From: Helicobacter sp.
GTDB lineage: Bacteria > Campylobacterota > Campylobacteria > Campylobacterales > Helicobacteraceae
Assembly (NCBI GenBank): GCA_029264655.1
Contig: JARHZY010000069.1
Location: forward strand, 1 to 19,606
DNA: 19,606 bases
Direction of reading: 5' to 3'
Each line of letters begins with the position of its first letter. Position 1 is the stretch's first letter. Below, one piece after another: positions 1-7,574 of the stretch. The position numbers were made by a program, and so were the translations under genes. Below the pieces are notes generated by a model. The model was given only the letters and a program-made list of their open reading frames with translations, had not been told where the DNA came from and searched no databases.

Positions 1-342
1 ATCACTTAATATCTCTTTTATGTTTAAGCTAGTATCATCTAGTATGCAACCTCTTGGTTTGAAGGCACTTAGATTTTCTTTTGTAAGATTGTCTAGGTTG
101 CTTGGCATTTTTATAATGAGTGGAAAATTATACCCCACAAAATCACTTCTTTTTTCTATCCTTTTTAATAGGCTATCATAATGAAGTGTTGTGCCAACAA
201 TAATTACATTATAGCTTGGATTTAATCTGCTTGGGAGTTTTAATATTGCTTTGTTAAACCACTTATAAAGCTTATCTCTTTGGCTTTTAGATTCAATAAT
301 ATATGCTGTTATTCTGCATATATCTATATTTTTAAAATCCAT
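1..342 (-). pseudogene. Phage terminase large subunit-like fragment, cut by window edge
   Basis: The minus strand is open for 114 codons from an ATG at 342 to the left edge, with no ending visible. The core contains YKWFNKAILKLPS followed by VIIVGTTLHYDSLLKRI and YNFPLIIKMP. This order (a W-F/Y helix, then hydrophobic-V-G-T-x-x-H-x-D-x-L, then a short basic segment) is what I know from phage terminase large subunits just after the ATPase Walker B region. The part before SKSQRDKLYKW does not look like a terminase: the Walker A and B segments are missing, and the frame is closed by a TAG at 385-387. I read it as a 5'-truncated prophage relic. Family recognition is by eye. Whether the C-terminal nuclease domain survives outside the window cannot be seen. 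Confidence 0.55.
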
Positions 343-351
343 TATTTCTAA

Positions 352-679
352 AAAAGATATGTTATTGAACTTAAAAATAAAAAACTATATTATAAAAATA
401 ATAAAAAAGATGGTATTGAAAAAAGGCTATTATGAAAATGGGAATCTTTAGATAGAAGCACTAGCGAAAAATGATGGAATACAAGGGGAAGTAAGATTCT
501 ATCTTAATAATAAGCAACTCCTAGCAATAATCACATATAAAGATAGTAAGGCAATAAAAGGAAAATGTGTTAATAATAAAAAACTTGATAATAACACACT
601 AGAATCTATAAACAATATAATATTACAAGAAAATATAACCGAAGTATTAAAAAAGAATATTGCAAGTAGTATATCATAA
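352..679 (+). pseudogene. Broken YwqK/MORN-repeat-like protein
   Basis: Read in two frames, this stretch gives repeats typical of YwqK-family proteins (often annotated as toxin-antitoxin antitoxins): LYYKNNKKDGIEK, then GYYENGNL, then GEVRFYLNNKQLLAII and TYKDSKAIKGKC. The first repeat ends in a run of A at 419-424 that is one base out of frame with the next. The second repeat ends in an in-frame TAG at 449-451, where the family usually has a charged residue. After that the frame is open to the TAA at 677-679. No start codon with a ribosome binding site is visible. With one frameshift, one nonsense codon and no start, the gene is dead. Its left end runs into the terminase-like fragment on the other strand. 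Confidence 0.6.
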
Positions 680-807
680 AGAAGCTATCAGTAAAAGCAT
701 CTTAATAGCAATAATCTTAGATTAAACAAAAGCCTTAATACATATTAAAAAGTATATATGATGAAAACAATGATAGATATAAATTGCTTCCAAGTAAAAA
801 GCTTGCT

Positions 808-1512
808 TTATCCTTGTTCTTCAATATCAATGAGTGAGAAAACATGTGTTTTAGATTCTATTGCTTTGCGCTCTTTGGTTTCTGCAAATTCACAAAGATT
901 AATTAAACATGATAACTCAATGCATTTTGCTTCAAGTTTTCCAATAAGCTCTAATGCTGCGTTTGCAGTGCCACCAGTTGCTATCAAATCATCAACAAGA
1001 ATCACATTGACGCCTTTTAAACCTGCAAATGCATCTTCTTTTATTTCTATAGAATCTTTTCCATATTCAAGCATATAGCTTTGCGAAAGCACTTTACCCG
1101 GTAATTTACCTTTCTTGCGAATTGGCACAAATCCCGCATTTAATGCAAATGCTAGAGCAGAACCAAGCATAAAACCCCTTGCTTCAATGCCAACTACATA
1201 TTCTACATGGTATGCTTGGTATCTATGGGCTAACATTTGAATATATTCATAAAAAAGCTTACCATTATGTAAGAACGTTGTAATATCTTTAAATAAGATT
1301 CCCTTTTTTGGAAAATCAGGAATATTGGTAATAGCTTGCTCAATCTCTTCACGCAATGTGGGTTTATGTTTTGCCATTTTTACATCAGTGTTGTTTGCAG
1401 AATCTTCAAGCAATAAATCTTCTTCGCTAAAGGCATTAATTGGCTTTTCAACCTCATTTGATTTCTTTTTTACCATACTCGGTGCTTTCACAAAATTTAA
1501 TCGAAAATGCAT
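808..1512 (-). CDS. apt: Adenine phosphoribosyltransferase with N-terminal extension
   Basis: Converts adenine and PRPP to AMP (purine salvage, cytosol). The catalytic domain begins near residue 46 (MAKHKPTLREEI). It carries the family's FPKKGILFKDITT segment, GIEARGFMLGSALA, and the PRPP-binding loop ILVDDLIATGGTANA near residues 171-185. I chose the ATG at 1512 because AAAGGAAG lies four to five bases upstream; this gives 234 aa against the usual 170-185. The Met at 1377 that would give a normal-length enzyme has no Shine-Dalgarno sequence in front of it. The extra 45 residues are acidic, low in complexity and not recognised. The gene is the last of the lepB operon, 34 bases after the coiled-coil gene. 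Catalytic identity is firm; the start is likely but not certain. Confidence 0.93.
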   Translation of the reverse strand: MHFRLNFVKAPSMVKKKSNEVEKPINAFSEEDLLLEDSANNTDVKMAKHKPTLREEIEQAITNIPDFPKKGILFKDITTFLHNGKLFYEYIQMLAHRYQAYHVEYVVGIEARGFMLGSALAFALNAGFVPIRKKGKLPGKVLSQSYMLEYGKDSIEIKEDAFAGLKGVNVILVDDLIATGGTANAALELIGKLEAKCIELSCLINLCEFAETKERKAIESKTHVFSLIDIEEQG

Positions 1513-1546
1513 TATACTTCCTTTCAATGATATAGAAAAGCAAAAA

Positions 1547-1885
1547 TTATAACAATGCTTCTATTTTTTGCTCTAAATCTTTGATACGACTTTTATAGTT
1601 ATCAGTTTCTATACGATATTGCGAATTTCTTTGTTTCAATGTTTTAACTTCGCTTTTCAAGGAGTTAAGTTCTTTTGTTAATATATCGATATTACCAAGT
1701 GCTCGTTGCAATGAAAGTTGGTGTTTTTGAATTAAAACTTCTGTTTCCACAAGAGTATAACGCATATGTGAAGACTCTTTACGCTCTTTTTGTGCAATGC
1801 TTTTATAATAAAAAGCAGCCACAACCATAAACAATACAAAAAGAATAAAGATAGTCAATGCAAACCAAGTAACCAATTCATTCAT
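1547..1885 (-). CDS. Small membrane-anchored coiled-coil protein, function unknown
   Basis: 112 aa. Residues 4-26 form one strong hydrophobic segment (ALTIFILFVLFMVVAAFYY), followed by a charged region. From about residue 52 to the end a heptad-like pattern rich in L, I, K, E and Q (ILTKELNSLKSEVKTLKQR, IKDLEQKIEALL) indicates a coiled coil. The probable topology is one N-terminal membrane anchor with the coil in the cytoplasm. The ATG overlaps the rpiB stop by one base (TAATG), and AAAGGAG sits six bases upstream inside rpiB, so translation is probably coupled. I recall a hypothetical gene in this slot between rpiB and apt in H. pylori, but its function is not known to me. It could serve as a scaffold or septum-associated protein; nothing in the sequence decides this. 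Confidence 0.85.
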   Translation of the reverse strand: MNELVTWFALTIFILFVLFMVVAAFYYKSIAQKERKESSHMRYTLVETEVLIQKHQLSLQRALGNIDILTKELNSLKSEVKTLKQRNSQYRIETDNYKSRIKDLEQKIEALL

Positions 1886-2325
1886 TATTGCTCCTTTGCG
1901 GATGTGAGTTTTGCTACTCTTATAGCGTGTCTGCCACCTTCAAACTTCTCATTTAAAAAAGCAGCAACGATTGCTTCAGCAACCCCTGCACCTGTTACTC
2001 TTTCACCCAAACACAGCACATTTGCATTATTATGTTTGCGTGCAACAGCTGCCATATATGGATCAAAGCATAATGCAGCACGAATAGCATGATACCTATT
2101 AGCAGCAATACTCATTCCAATTCCACTACCACAAATTAATATACCGCGATGCTTATCTACATCTTCCAATATTTTTTGGCATAAAATTTGTGCCATATCT
2201 GGATAATCTACACTTTCATCAATATGCACGCCTAAATCTTTAAATACTATATCATGTTGTTTGCAATATTTTATTACAACTTGTTTGAGTTTTAAGCCTG
2301 CGTGGTCATTTGCTATAAATAACAT
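1885..2325 (-). CDS. rpiB: Ribose-5-phosphate isomerase B
   Basis: Interconverts ribose-5-phosphate and ribulose-5-phosphate in the pentose phosphate pathway. The 146-aa protein begins IANDHAGLKLK and contains YPD (41-43), GILICGSGIGMSIAANR with the catalytic Cys at 65, and VARKHNNANVLCLG with the expected His at 98. Length and motifs fit the LacAB/RpiB family. The start at 2325 is preceded by AAAGGAAAATAC, a good ribosome binding site. A longer reading frame exists upstream, but it would overlap the neighbouring gene and adds residues foreign to the family. It is third in the lepB operon, 17 bases after the site-2-protease relative and overlapping the next gene by one base. H. pylori annotations have sometimes called the equivalent gene a galactosidase acetyltransferase (recalled). 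Confidence 0.94.
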   Translation of the reverse strand: MLFIANDHAGLKLKQVVIKYCKQHDIVFKDLGVHIDESVDYPDMAQILCQKILEDVDKHRGILICGSGIGMSIAANRYHAIRAALCFDPYMAAVARKHNNANVLCLGERVTGAGVAEAIVAAFLNEKFEGGRHAIRVAKLTSAKEQ

Positions 2326-2342
2326 GTATTTTCCTTTGTCAA

Positions 2343-3011
2343 TTAAAGTTTCAAAAAGAATAGAAGCACATTTTTCATAATCCATAATATTACTTCTTGT
2401 GTTGGAGGAAGTAATAAAACAATAATGATTAAAATCATACCATATTTTTCAAGATTATTATACCATCTTGCAAAGAAGCTAGTTTGAAAATAAAGTCCAA
2501 GATATGCTAATATAAGAGCACCATTAAGTGGCGGAATAGGCAATAAATTAAATATGGCAAGCATAATATTGACTTGCAATACGATAAAAAGGAATTGCAT
2601 AACAAGTCCTTTAGTTTGAATAAATCCATAATCTAAGCCAAGTCGCAAAATAGCAACAGCACACAATGCAACAAGAAAATTAAAAAATGTGCCCGACAAA
2701 GCAACATAAAGACAACCCTTATAACCTGTTTTATGTTGGATATTTTCATAGTTGATTGGCATTGGTTTTGCATAACCAAATATAAAATTTGCCCCTAAAA
2801 TAATTAATGTAAATGGGATAATGAAAGTGCCAAACAAATCAATATGCTTCAATGGATTTAGTGTTATTCTTTGGTGTTGTTTGGGTGTATCATCACCATA
2901 ACGCAATGCCATTAAACCAAATAAAATTTCTCTACCAATAGCACCCAATAAAAGTGCAAAAATATAAAATCCAATAACAAGGCTTACTTCAATTATACTC
3001 AAATCGTCCAT
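2343..3011 (-). CDS. Site-2-protease-family membrane protein lacking the zinc ligands
   Basis: 222 aa, about five to six hydrophobic segments. The family architecture is clear: ALRYGDDTPKQHQRITLNP then LKHIDLFGT, then FGYAKPMPIN, and near residues 155-164 the NLLPIPPLNG segment, matching the M50 (S2P/FtsH-interacting rhomboid-unrelated) class found in many Campylobacterota. The metal site is gone: where the family has HExxH this protein has R27-E28-I-L-F31, and the third ligand Asp of the LDG motif is Asn163. The rest of the fold is well kept, and the reading frame is intact between lepB and rpiB (34 and 17 base gaps). This therefore looks like a retained non-catalytic relative rather than a decaying gene. 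AGGG about eight bases before the ATG serves as ribosome binding site. The membrane role is unknown; catalysis is unlikely. Confidence 0.9.
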   Translation of the reverse strand: MDDLSIIEVSLVIGFYIFALLLGAIGREILFGLMALRYGDDTPKQHQRITLNPLKHIDLFGTFIIPFTLIILGANFIFGYAKPMPINYENIQHKTGYKGCLYVALSGTFFNFLVALCAVAILRLGLDYGFIQTKGLVMQFLFIVLQVNIMLAIFNLLPIPPLNGALILAYLGLYFQTSFFARWYNNLEKYGMILIIIVLLLPPTQEVILWIMKNVLLFFLKL

Positions 3012-3045
3012 ATATTACCCTATAGGTTTTACTTTATCTCATAAA

Positions 3046-3978
3046 TTATCTTTGGCAGTTATGATTTTCATAATAGCGACATTCACCATCAAATTGTTTT
3101 GCTTCTTTCTGTAAAGTTTCTATATTTTTAAACATGCGTTGCCAACGCACTTTATAGCGATTAATAGAATCATTTGCTTCAGATTCTATACTATCAGCTA
3201 ATGTAATACTAAAATAAGTAAACCATGGTTGTCCGACTATGCGACTATAATCAACAACACCCCAAAATCTAGAATCTTCACTATTATCGCGATTATCCCC
3301 AACCATAAAAAAGGAATCTTTAGCAATTTCTTTATAAAAAAATGCAGGTGTTCCATCTTCAAACACTAAACGCATAGCTACACCATTACCATTTGGCATA
3401 GTATTTTCCATACCTCCAATAAAAGCACGATTAAGCATTGCATCATAGCTTTGGAAAGGTGTTATTCTATAGTCTTTTTCTCCATAATGAATACCAATAT
3501 ATTCACGAGCATAAGGCTCTTTCACATATGTTTCATTAAAAAATTCTTTTGTTTCATAGCCTTTAAAATATTCATCAATATAAGAATCTCCTTCAAATGG
3601 TCGTAAATACATTCCATCTGGAGCAAATACAACTTTATCGCCACCAATAGCAAAATTTCTTTTAATATAATATGTTTTGTCATCACCGGGTGGATTAAAT
3701 ACAACTAAATCACCGCGTTTTGGTCGCTTGCCCTCAATAAGATGCCTATTATTATGAAAATCCGGAAATATTGGAATCTCAAGCCATGGAATCTTGGGAA
3801 TAGTTAAACCATATGAATATTTTTTCACAAACATCATATCGCCTTCATAAAGCGAACCAACCATAGAACGGCTTGGAATAATAAAACCCTGACCAACAAA
3901 AAAAACTAAACATAATACAATAATGATGGCACCTGTCCAACTTGAAACAAAATTACCAATCCATTTTAGAATCTTCAT
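3046..3978 (-). CDS. lepB: Signal peptidase I
   Basis: Removes signal peptides from secreted proteins at the outer face of the inner membrane. The 310-aa protein starts with one membrane segment (about 14-31). It then shows IPSRSM with the nucleophile Ser38, YYIKRNFAIGGD with the general base Lys106, and the C-terminal box GDNRDNSEDSRFWG (227-240). These are the S26 family's boxes B, D and E in the expected order. Between the last two boxes lies a long insert of about 110 residues, typical of the longer Gram-negative enzymes. AAGGG lies seven bases ahead of the ATG. It is the first gene of the five-gene run down to apt. About 550 bases without a gene lie upstream, so the operon promoter should be there, but I could not identify a convincing one. 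Confidence 0.96.
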   Translation of the reverse strand: MKILKWIGNFVSSWTGAIIIVLCLVFFVGQGFIIPSRSMVGSLYEGDMMFVKKYSYGLTIPKIPWLEIPIFPDFHNNRHLIEGKRPKRGDLVVFNPPGDDKTYYIKRNFAIGGDKVVFAPDGMYLRPFEGDSYIDEYFKGYETKEFFNETYVKEPYAREYIGIHYGEKDYRITPFQSYDAMLNRAFIGGMENTMPNGNGVAMRLVFEDGTPAFFYKEIAKDSFFMVGDNRDNSEDSRFWGVVDYSRIVGQPWFTYFSITLADSIESEANDSINRYKVRWQRMFKNIETLQKEAKQFDGECRYYENHNCQR

Positions 3979-4530
3979 ATATGCCCTTGTATAATCTGAA
4001 ATCTCTTTTAAAATAAAGCTCTAGTTACTCTAATTTTACTATCAATTCTTTAATATTTCTTAATATTTAGCATTTTTCTTAATGTGTTCATTGTAGATTG
4101 CATGCAACAATAAGTTTTTTTATGAATATATCTAATGAGATCCATTATAGAACAACATTAGCCAAGCAATACTATATATTTCATATATTCTCTTATTAAG
4201 TTGAAATATTTGTAAGTAAAAATATTAAAATCATAAAAATGTTTATAGCAGAAAGTTAAGAATGTGCAATATTGTAAATCCAGAAAAGATATAGCAAAGG
4301 TTTTTATTCTATAAATAGGGATATGTTATATATTGCCTTTATTTATAATGTTTTTGGTAACAAAAAATTAATGATATAAGCTATTTACTTTTCAGTCTTT
4401 TAAGAATTTAAGAAAATGAAGTATTAAAAACGATTTTCAAACCTTTCAGAATCTCAAACAGGCAATATATCTTAATACAAATAAATATTATATATTTTGA
4501 TATTTTTATAAGCTACGAAAATCTACTCAT
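3979..4530. other. AT-rich intergenic region between yebC and lepB
   Basis: No intact gene is visible in these 552 bases. They hold the end of yebC on one side and must contain the lepB operon promoter on the other. An 11-base inverted pair (ATATATTGCCT at 4328-4338 and AGGCAATATAT at 4460-4470) is too widely spaced (about 120 bases) to be an ordinary terminator. Short open stretches with protein-like composition occur on the plus strand (for example 25 codons starting near 4122), but I recognise no family in them. Confidence 0.5.
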
Positions 4531-5244
4531 TTATGCGAGGTTTGTATAGACAGCTTGCACATCATCATCATCTTCAATTTTATCAAGTAGCTTATCTAAT
4601 TCTTGCATTTGCTCTTCTGTTAATGTAATAGGACTTGTAGGAATACGTACAAGTTTTGCAGATTTTACTTCAATTTGCAATTGTTCTAGTCCAAGTGCTA
4701 ATGCACCAAAATCTTCATATTTTGAATAAGCAAGATAACCATCATTTTCTCCATTTTTTTCTAACGAATCAAGCCCACAATCAATTAAAGCAAGCTCTAT
4801 CTCATCTTTATTGCTTTCATCAAAGATAATCTGAAACTCACCCTTACGCTCAAACATAAAATCAATAGCTCCATTTGTTAATAAGCTTGCATTTGGGGTT
4901 TTATTAAAATAGCTTTTTATGTTTGCCACCGTTCTTGTAGAATTATCGGTAGCACATTCAATGAAAATCAGCACACCATTAGCAGCTTTACCTTCATAGC
5001 TCACTTCTTCAAAATGCCCATCTTTACCACTTGCTCGTTTAATTGCAGCATCAATATTATCCTTTGGCATATTTTGTGCTTTTGCATTGGCAATAGCAGT
5101 GCGTAATTTTGCATTCATTTCAGGGTCTAAACCACCTTCTTTTGCAGCGATTGTAATAGCTGTTGCAAGCTTTGGAAAAATTTTACTCATTTTACCCCAT
5201 CGCTTTTCTTTGGCAGCTCTGCGGTATTCAAAGGCTCTTCCCAT
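4531..5244 (-). CDS. YebC/TACO1-family protein
   Basis: 237 aa, the normal length for this family. The N-terminus MGRAFEYRRAAKEKRWGKMS and the region KLATAITIAAKEGG, then AKAQNMPKDNIDAAIKRASG, then SYEGKAANGVLIFIECATDN, are hallmark stretches of YebC. Family members were long annotated as transcriptional regulators. Some are now known to help ribosomes through difficult sequences such as polyproline. AAGGAG lies nine bases before the ATG, and an extended -10 element (TGTTATAAT) sits about 42 bases upstream. The gene has its own promoter, stands alone, and separates lepB from folD, genes I recall as adjacent in H. pylori. Confidence 0.95.
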   Translation of the reverse strand: MGRAFEYRRAAKEKRWGKMSKIFPKLATAITIAAKEGGLDPEMNAKLRTAIANAKAQNMPKDNIDAAIKRASGKDGHFEEVSYEGKAANGVLIFIECATDNSTRTVANIKSYFNKTPNASLLTNGAIDFMFERKGEFQIIFDESNKDEIELALIDCGLDSLEKNGENDGYLAYSKYEDFGALALGLEQLQIEVKSAKLVRIPTSPITLTEEQMQELDKLLDKIEDDDDVQAVYTNLA

Positions 5245-5285
5245 AACCTCATCTCCTTGCGTCTATACAGTTAAAATAAAGATAT

Positions 5286-5294
5286 ATTATAACA
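5286..5294 (-). promoter_or_regulatory. Extended -10 promoter element of yebC
   Basis: The minus strand reads TGTTATAAT, a perfect TGn-TATAAT extended -10 of the sigma-70 type, about 42 bases before the yebC ATG. No clear -35 is seen, as is usual in this phylum. A second TATAAT occurs on the same strand at 5344-5349. Confidence 0.5.
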
Positions 5295-5779
5295 TATACA
5301 TTTAAATAGTTATTAAGATTTTCACTATACTCTTTAGTGCTATATTATAGAGTGCAAGATATTATAAAAAAGACAAAACAAATAATGATATAGAATAATA
5401 TAATCCAAAATTTAGAGATATTGCAGTAAGGAAGTAACATAATTAAAATTATGTAATATAGAATAAATAAATATAAGGATAGTATAGAATAGTATCGAAA
5501 GTTATAGCAAATAATAAGCTAAAAACTATCTATTTATAACAATAAGTAATCTCTAACAAGAGCGACAAAATTGCATTGATGGAAGGTATTGCTTACCAAA
5601 AAATAAATACAAGCGTGCATTATCACTCAAATATTTATTTTTAGCCTCTTGATTGCATTAAAAATATAAAAACACGATATTTATGTTATAACCAAACAAT
5701 ATACTTAAAAATATGATAACTATGGCAATGTTTTTCAGTATATATTGATAGTTTTTTATTTTTATTAACACAACAAAAA
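5295..5779. other. AT-rich intergenic region with a possible gene remnant
   Basis: No intact gene is seen. The only stretch with protein-like composition is on the minus strand at 5553-5657, an open frame of 34 codons plus stop that includes NARLYLFFGKQYLPSMQF and ends CRSC-stop. It has no ATG or ribosome binding site at its head, so it may be the tail of a lost gene. I do not recognise the family. Confidence 0.35.
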
Positions 5780-6175
5780 TTATTTTTTTGTTTTTGCGAG
5801 CTTTAATTGATAATCATTGTCGCTTATTCTTTGCACCTTTTCCTTTAATGATGGTTTAGGGTATCGTCTCACATAAAGTGTATATTCTCCCTGTAAATCC
5901 ATTGATAATTCATAAGAATATTTTGTTTGCAAATCATAAAAAGTATAACCTATAAGATTTTTTGAAACAGAGCCAACAATAGGCTGACCACCATCAACAA
6001 CAATTGTTTTGCCATTTCTTTTACTTGTTTGATTATAAGTAACGCTTGTGCAAGTGGTGCTTTGTTCAGGACATCTTGAACTAATCCAAATTAAATAACT
6101 ATCACTCTCAAACCCAGCTCCTGCATGACTTAAAACCATGCTTACACACATTGCCATTAATATTTTAAAACGCAT
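5780..6175 (-). CDS. Small secreted protein, unknown function
   Basis: 131 aa. A signal peptide is plain: positively charged start (MRFK), hydrophobic core to about residue 16, and cleavage probably after the SHA or GA near residues 18-20. The mature part has a single pair of cysteines (C35, C42) around SSRCPEQSTTC, which could form a disulfide in the periplasm. It then shows alternating polar and hydrophobic strands (TIVVDG, YTFYDL, YSYELSM, EYTLYVRRY) that suggest a small beta domain, and ends in a basic tail. A strong ribosome binding site (GGAGG, six bases from the ATG) and TATAGT at 6201-6206 suggest its own expression in the short gap after folD. I know of bacterial hypothetical proteins with a similar W-x-S-S-R-C-P-E-Q start, but no function. 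Confidence 0.85.
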   Translation of the reverse strand: MRFKILMAMCVSMVLSHAGAGFESDSYLIWISSRCPEQSTTCTSVTYNQTSKRNGKTIVVDGGQPIVGSVSKNLIGYTFYDLQTKYSYELSMDLQGEYTLYVRRYPKPSLKEKVQRISDNDYQLKLAKTKK

Positions 6176-6240
6176 AAAAACCTCCGAAATTCAATCTTTG
6201 ACTATAAGCATAAAATATACCTAAACACCACCAGAATCTC

Positions 6241-7092
6241 CTATACTCGTATGATTCTATTTTTTGCACTTGTTAGCGTATTTTGCAAAAGTGAAGCAAT
6301 AGTCATTGGACCAACACCACCGGGCACAGGAGTAATATAAGAGCAATGCGTATGAAGATTCTCAAAATCAGCATCACCGACAAGCTTACCATTTTCTAAT
6401 CTATTGATACCAATATCTACGATAATAGCACCTTCTTTTACCATATCTTTTGTAATAAGGTTTGGTTTGCCAACACCAACGCATATAATATCTGCATTTT
6501 TTGTATAAAAACTCAAATCTTTTGTGAGTATATGACAAATACTAATAGTTGCTCCCGCATTAAGCATTAATGCAGCAAGCGGTTTCCCAACAATATTGCT
6601 AGCACCAATAATACATACATCTTTACCTTTAATATCAATATTATAATGCCGCAATAATGTCATAACGCCAAGTGGGGTAGCTGGCACAAAACCACGCAAA
6701 CCACTATGCAATTTACCGCTATTTTGCGTATGGAATCCATCAACATCTTTATGGGGGGCAATCATTTCAAGAATCTCTGAAGCATTAATATGTTGAGGTA
6801 GGGGTAGTTGCACTAAGATTCCATCAATTTGTTCATTATTATTTAAACTATGAATAGTTTGTAAAAGGTCTTGTTCGCTTGTGCTTATTGGCATTTCATA
6901 GAGAATAGAAGTAATACCAACACGTTTGCATGCTTTTGCTTTCATTGTTACATAAGTTTGGCTTGCACTATCATTACCCACTAGAATAACTGCAAGACTA
7001 GGCACAATACCTTTGATTGCAAGCTCTTGTGTTTCCCTTATAATATCTTCTTCAATCTTACTAGCAAGTTTTTTACCATCCATAAGCACCAT
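6241..7092 (-). CDS. folD: Bifunctional methylenetetrahydrofolate dehydrogenase/cyclohydrolase
   Basis: Interconverts 5,10-methylene-, methenyl- and 10-formyl-tetrahydrofolate in one-carbon metabolism (cytosol). The 283-aa protein has the family signature VGNDSASQTYVTMKAKA with Tyr47 and catalytic Lys51, DGILVQLPLP (90-99) and HKDVDGF (114-120). It also has the Rossmann dinucleotide loop GASNIVGKP (163-171) and PVPGGVGPMTIA near the C-terminus. AAAAGGATAAAT precedes the ATG, and an extended -10 element lies about 43 bases upstream, so it is transcribed alone. In H. pylori I recall it next to lepB; here yebC and a secreted-protein gene lie between. Confidence 0.96.
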   Translation of the reverse strand: MVLMDGKKLASKIEEDIIRETQELAIKGIVPSLAVILVGNDSASQTYVTMKAKACKRVGITSILYEMPISTSEQDLLQTIHSLNNNEQIDGILVQLPLPQHINASEILEMIAPHKDVDGFHTQNSGKLHSGLRGFVPATPLGVMTLLRHYNIDIKGKDVCIIGASNIVGKPLAALMLNAGATISICHILTKDLSFYTKNADIICVGVGKPNLITKDMVKEGAIIVDIGINRLENGKLVGDADFENLHTHCSYITPVPGGVGPMTIASLLQNTLTSAKNRIIRV

Positions 7093-7134
7093 ATTTATCC
7101 TTTTTATGTGAATACAATAATTATTAACGAAAAG

Positions 7135-7143
7135 ATTCTAGCA
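7135..7143 (-). promoter_or_regulatory. Extended -10 promoter element of folD
   Basis: The minus strand reads ATATGCTAGAATC. TGCTAGAAT fits the extended -10 favoured in Helicobacter and Campylobacter. It lies about 43 bases before the folD ATG and gives a leader of roughly 36 bases. The same nine bases recur in front of ispG. Confidence 0.55.
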
Positions 7144-7193
7144 TATTTTGATTATATTGTGCAACATACTCTTTTATATTCTTTCGCACTTAT

Positions 7194-7574
7194 TCATAAT
7201 ATTATGTTTAAAAAATCTGTAAATATGTTTGCTATAAGATACATGTTACTATTATCATTTATATACCACACTCGTATTGCCACCCTTATTATTTCCTTTG
7301 CATATAAACACAATAAAACCATGTATTTAAGGTATCTCCAATAATCAAAACGCATTGTCTATTAAATCTTCTTGGAATATATCCATATTGTCTTTGCATT
7401 TATATCCAAAATAACACATCAATAATATTATATTCTAATTTATTGATATACAAACTTTCATTATTTGTCAATACTTTGCTATTGCTAGATAATAAAAATT
7501 CCTTATAATCTTGTGGAAGTTTTAATAAAAAATTATTCTTTATTTTTTAGCACATAGATTTGAATATCATTGCT
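7194..7574 (-). pseudogene. SUKH (SMI1/KNR4) family immunity-like pseudogene
   Basis: The minus strand, read by moving between frames, gives an ordered series of SUKH-like pieces. They are SNDIQIYVLKNKE (7574-7536), then FLLKLPQDYKEFLLSSN in an open frame of 48 codons (7546-7403, stop at 7400), then FGYKCKDNMDIFQEDL, then LIIGDTLNTWF, then GNNKGGNTS, and finally MYLIANIFTDFLNIIL with a TGA at 7194-7196. The LPxDYKEFLL motif, the ...IGD... middle and the YLIAxxFxDFL tail occur in the right order, and the total span (381 bases) equals a usual SUKH protein of about 127 aa. At least four frameshifts make it non-functional. Proteins of this family commonly serve as immunity proteins against secreted or contact-delivered toxins. 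No toxin gene is seen nearby. Confidence 0.6.

Noticed and set aside
2326..2385. Longer rpiB start adding 20 residues
   Set aside because: The extension overlaps the upstream gene and is not part of the family; the ATG at 2325 has a proper ribosome binding site.
7027..7344. Plus-strand open frame of 105 codons over the folD start
   Set aside because: It overlaps the folD 5' end and promoter and the SUKH relic on the other strand, has no ribosome binding site and resembles no protein.
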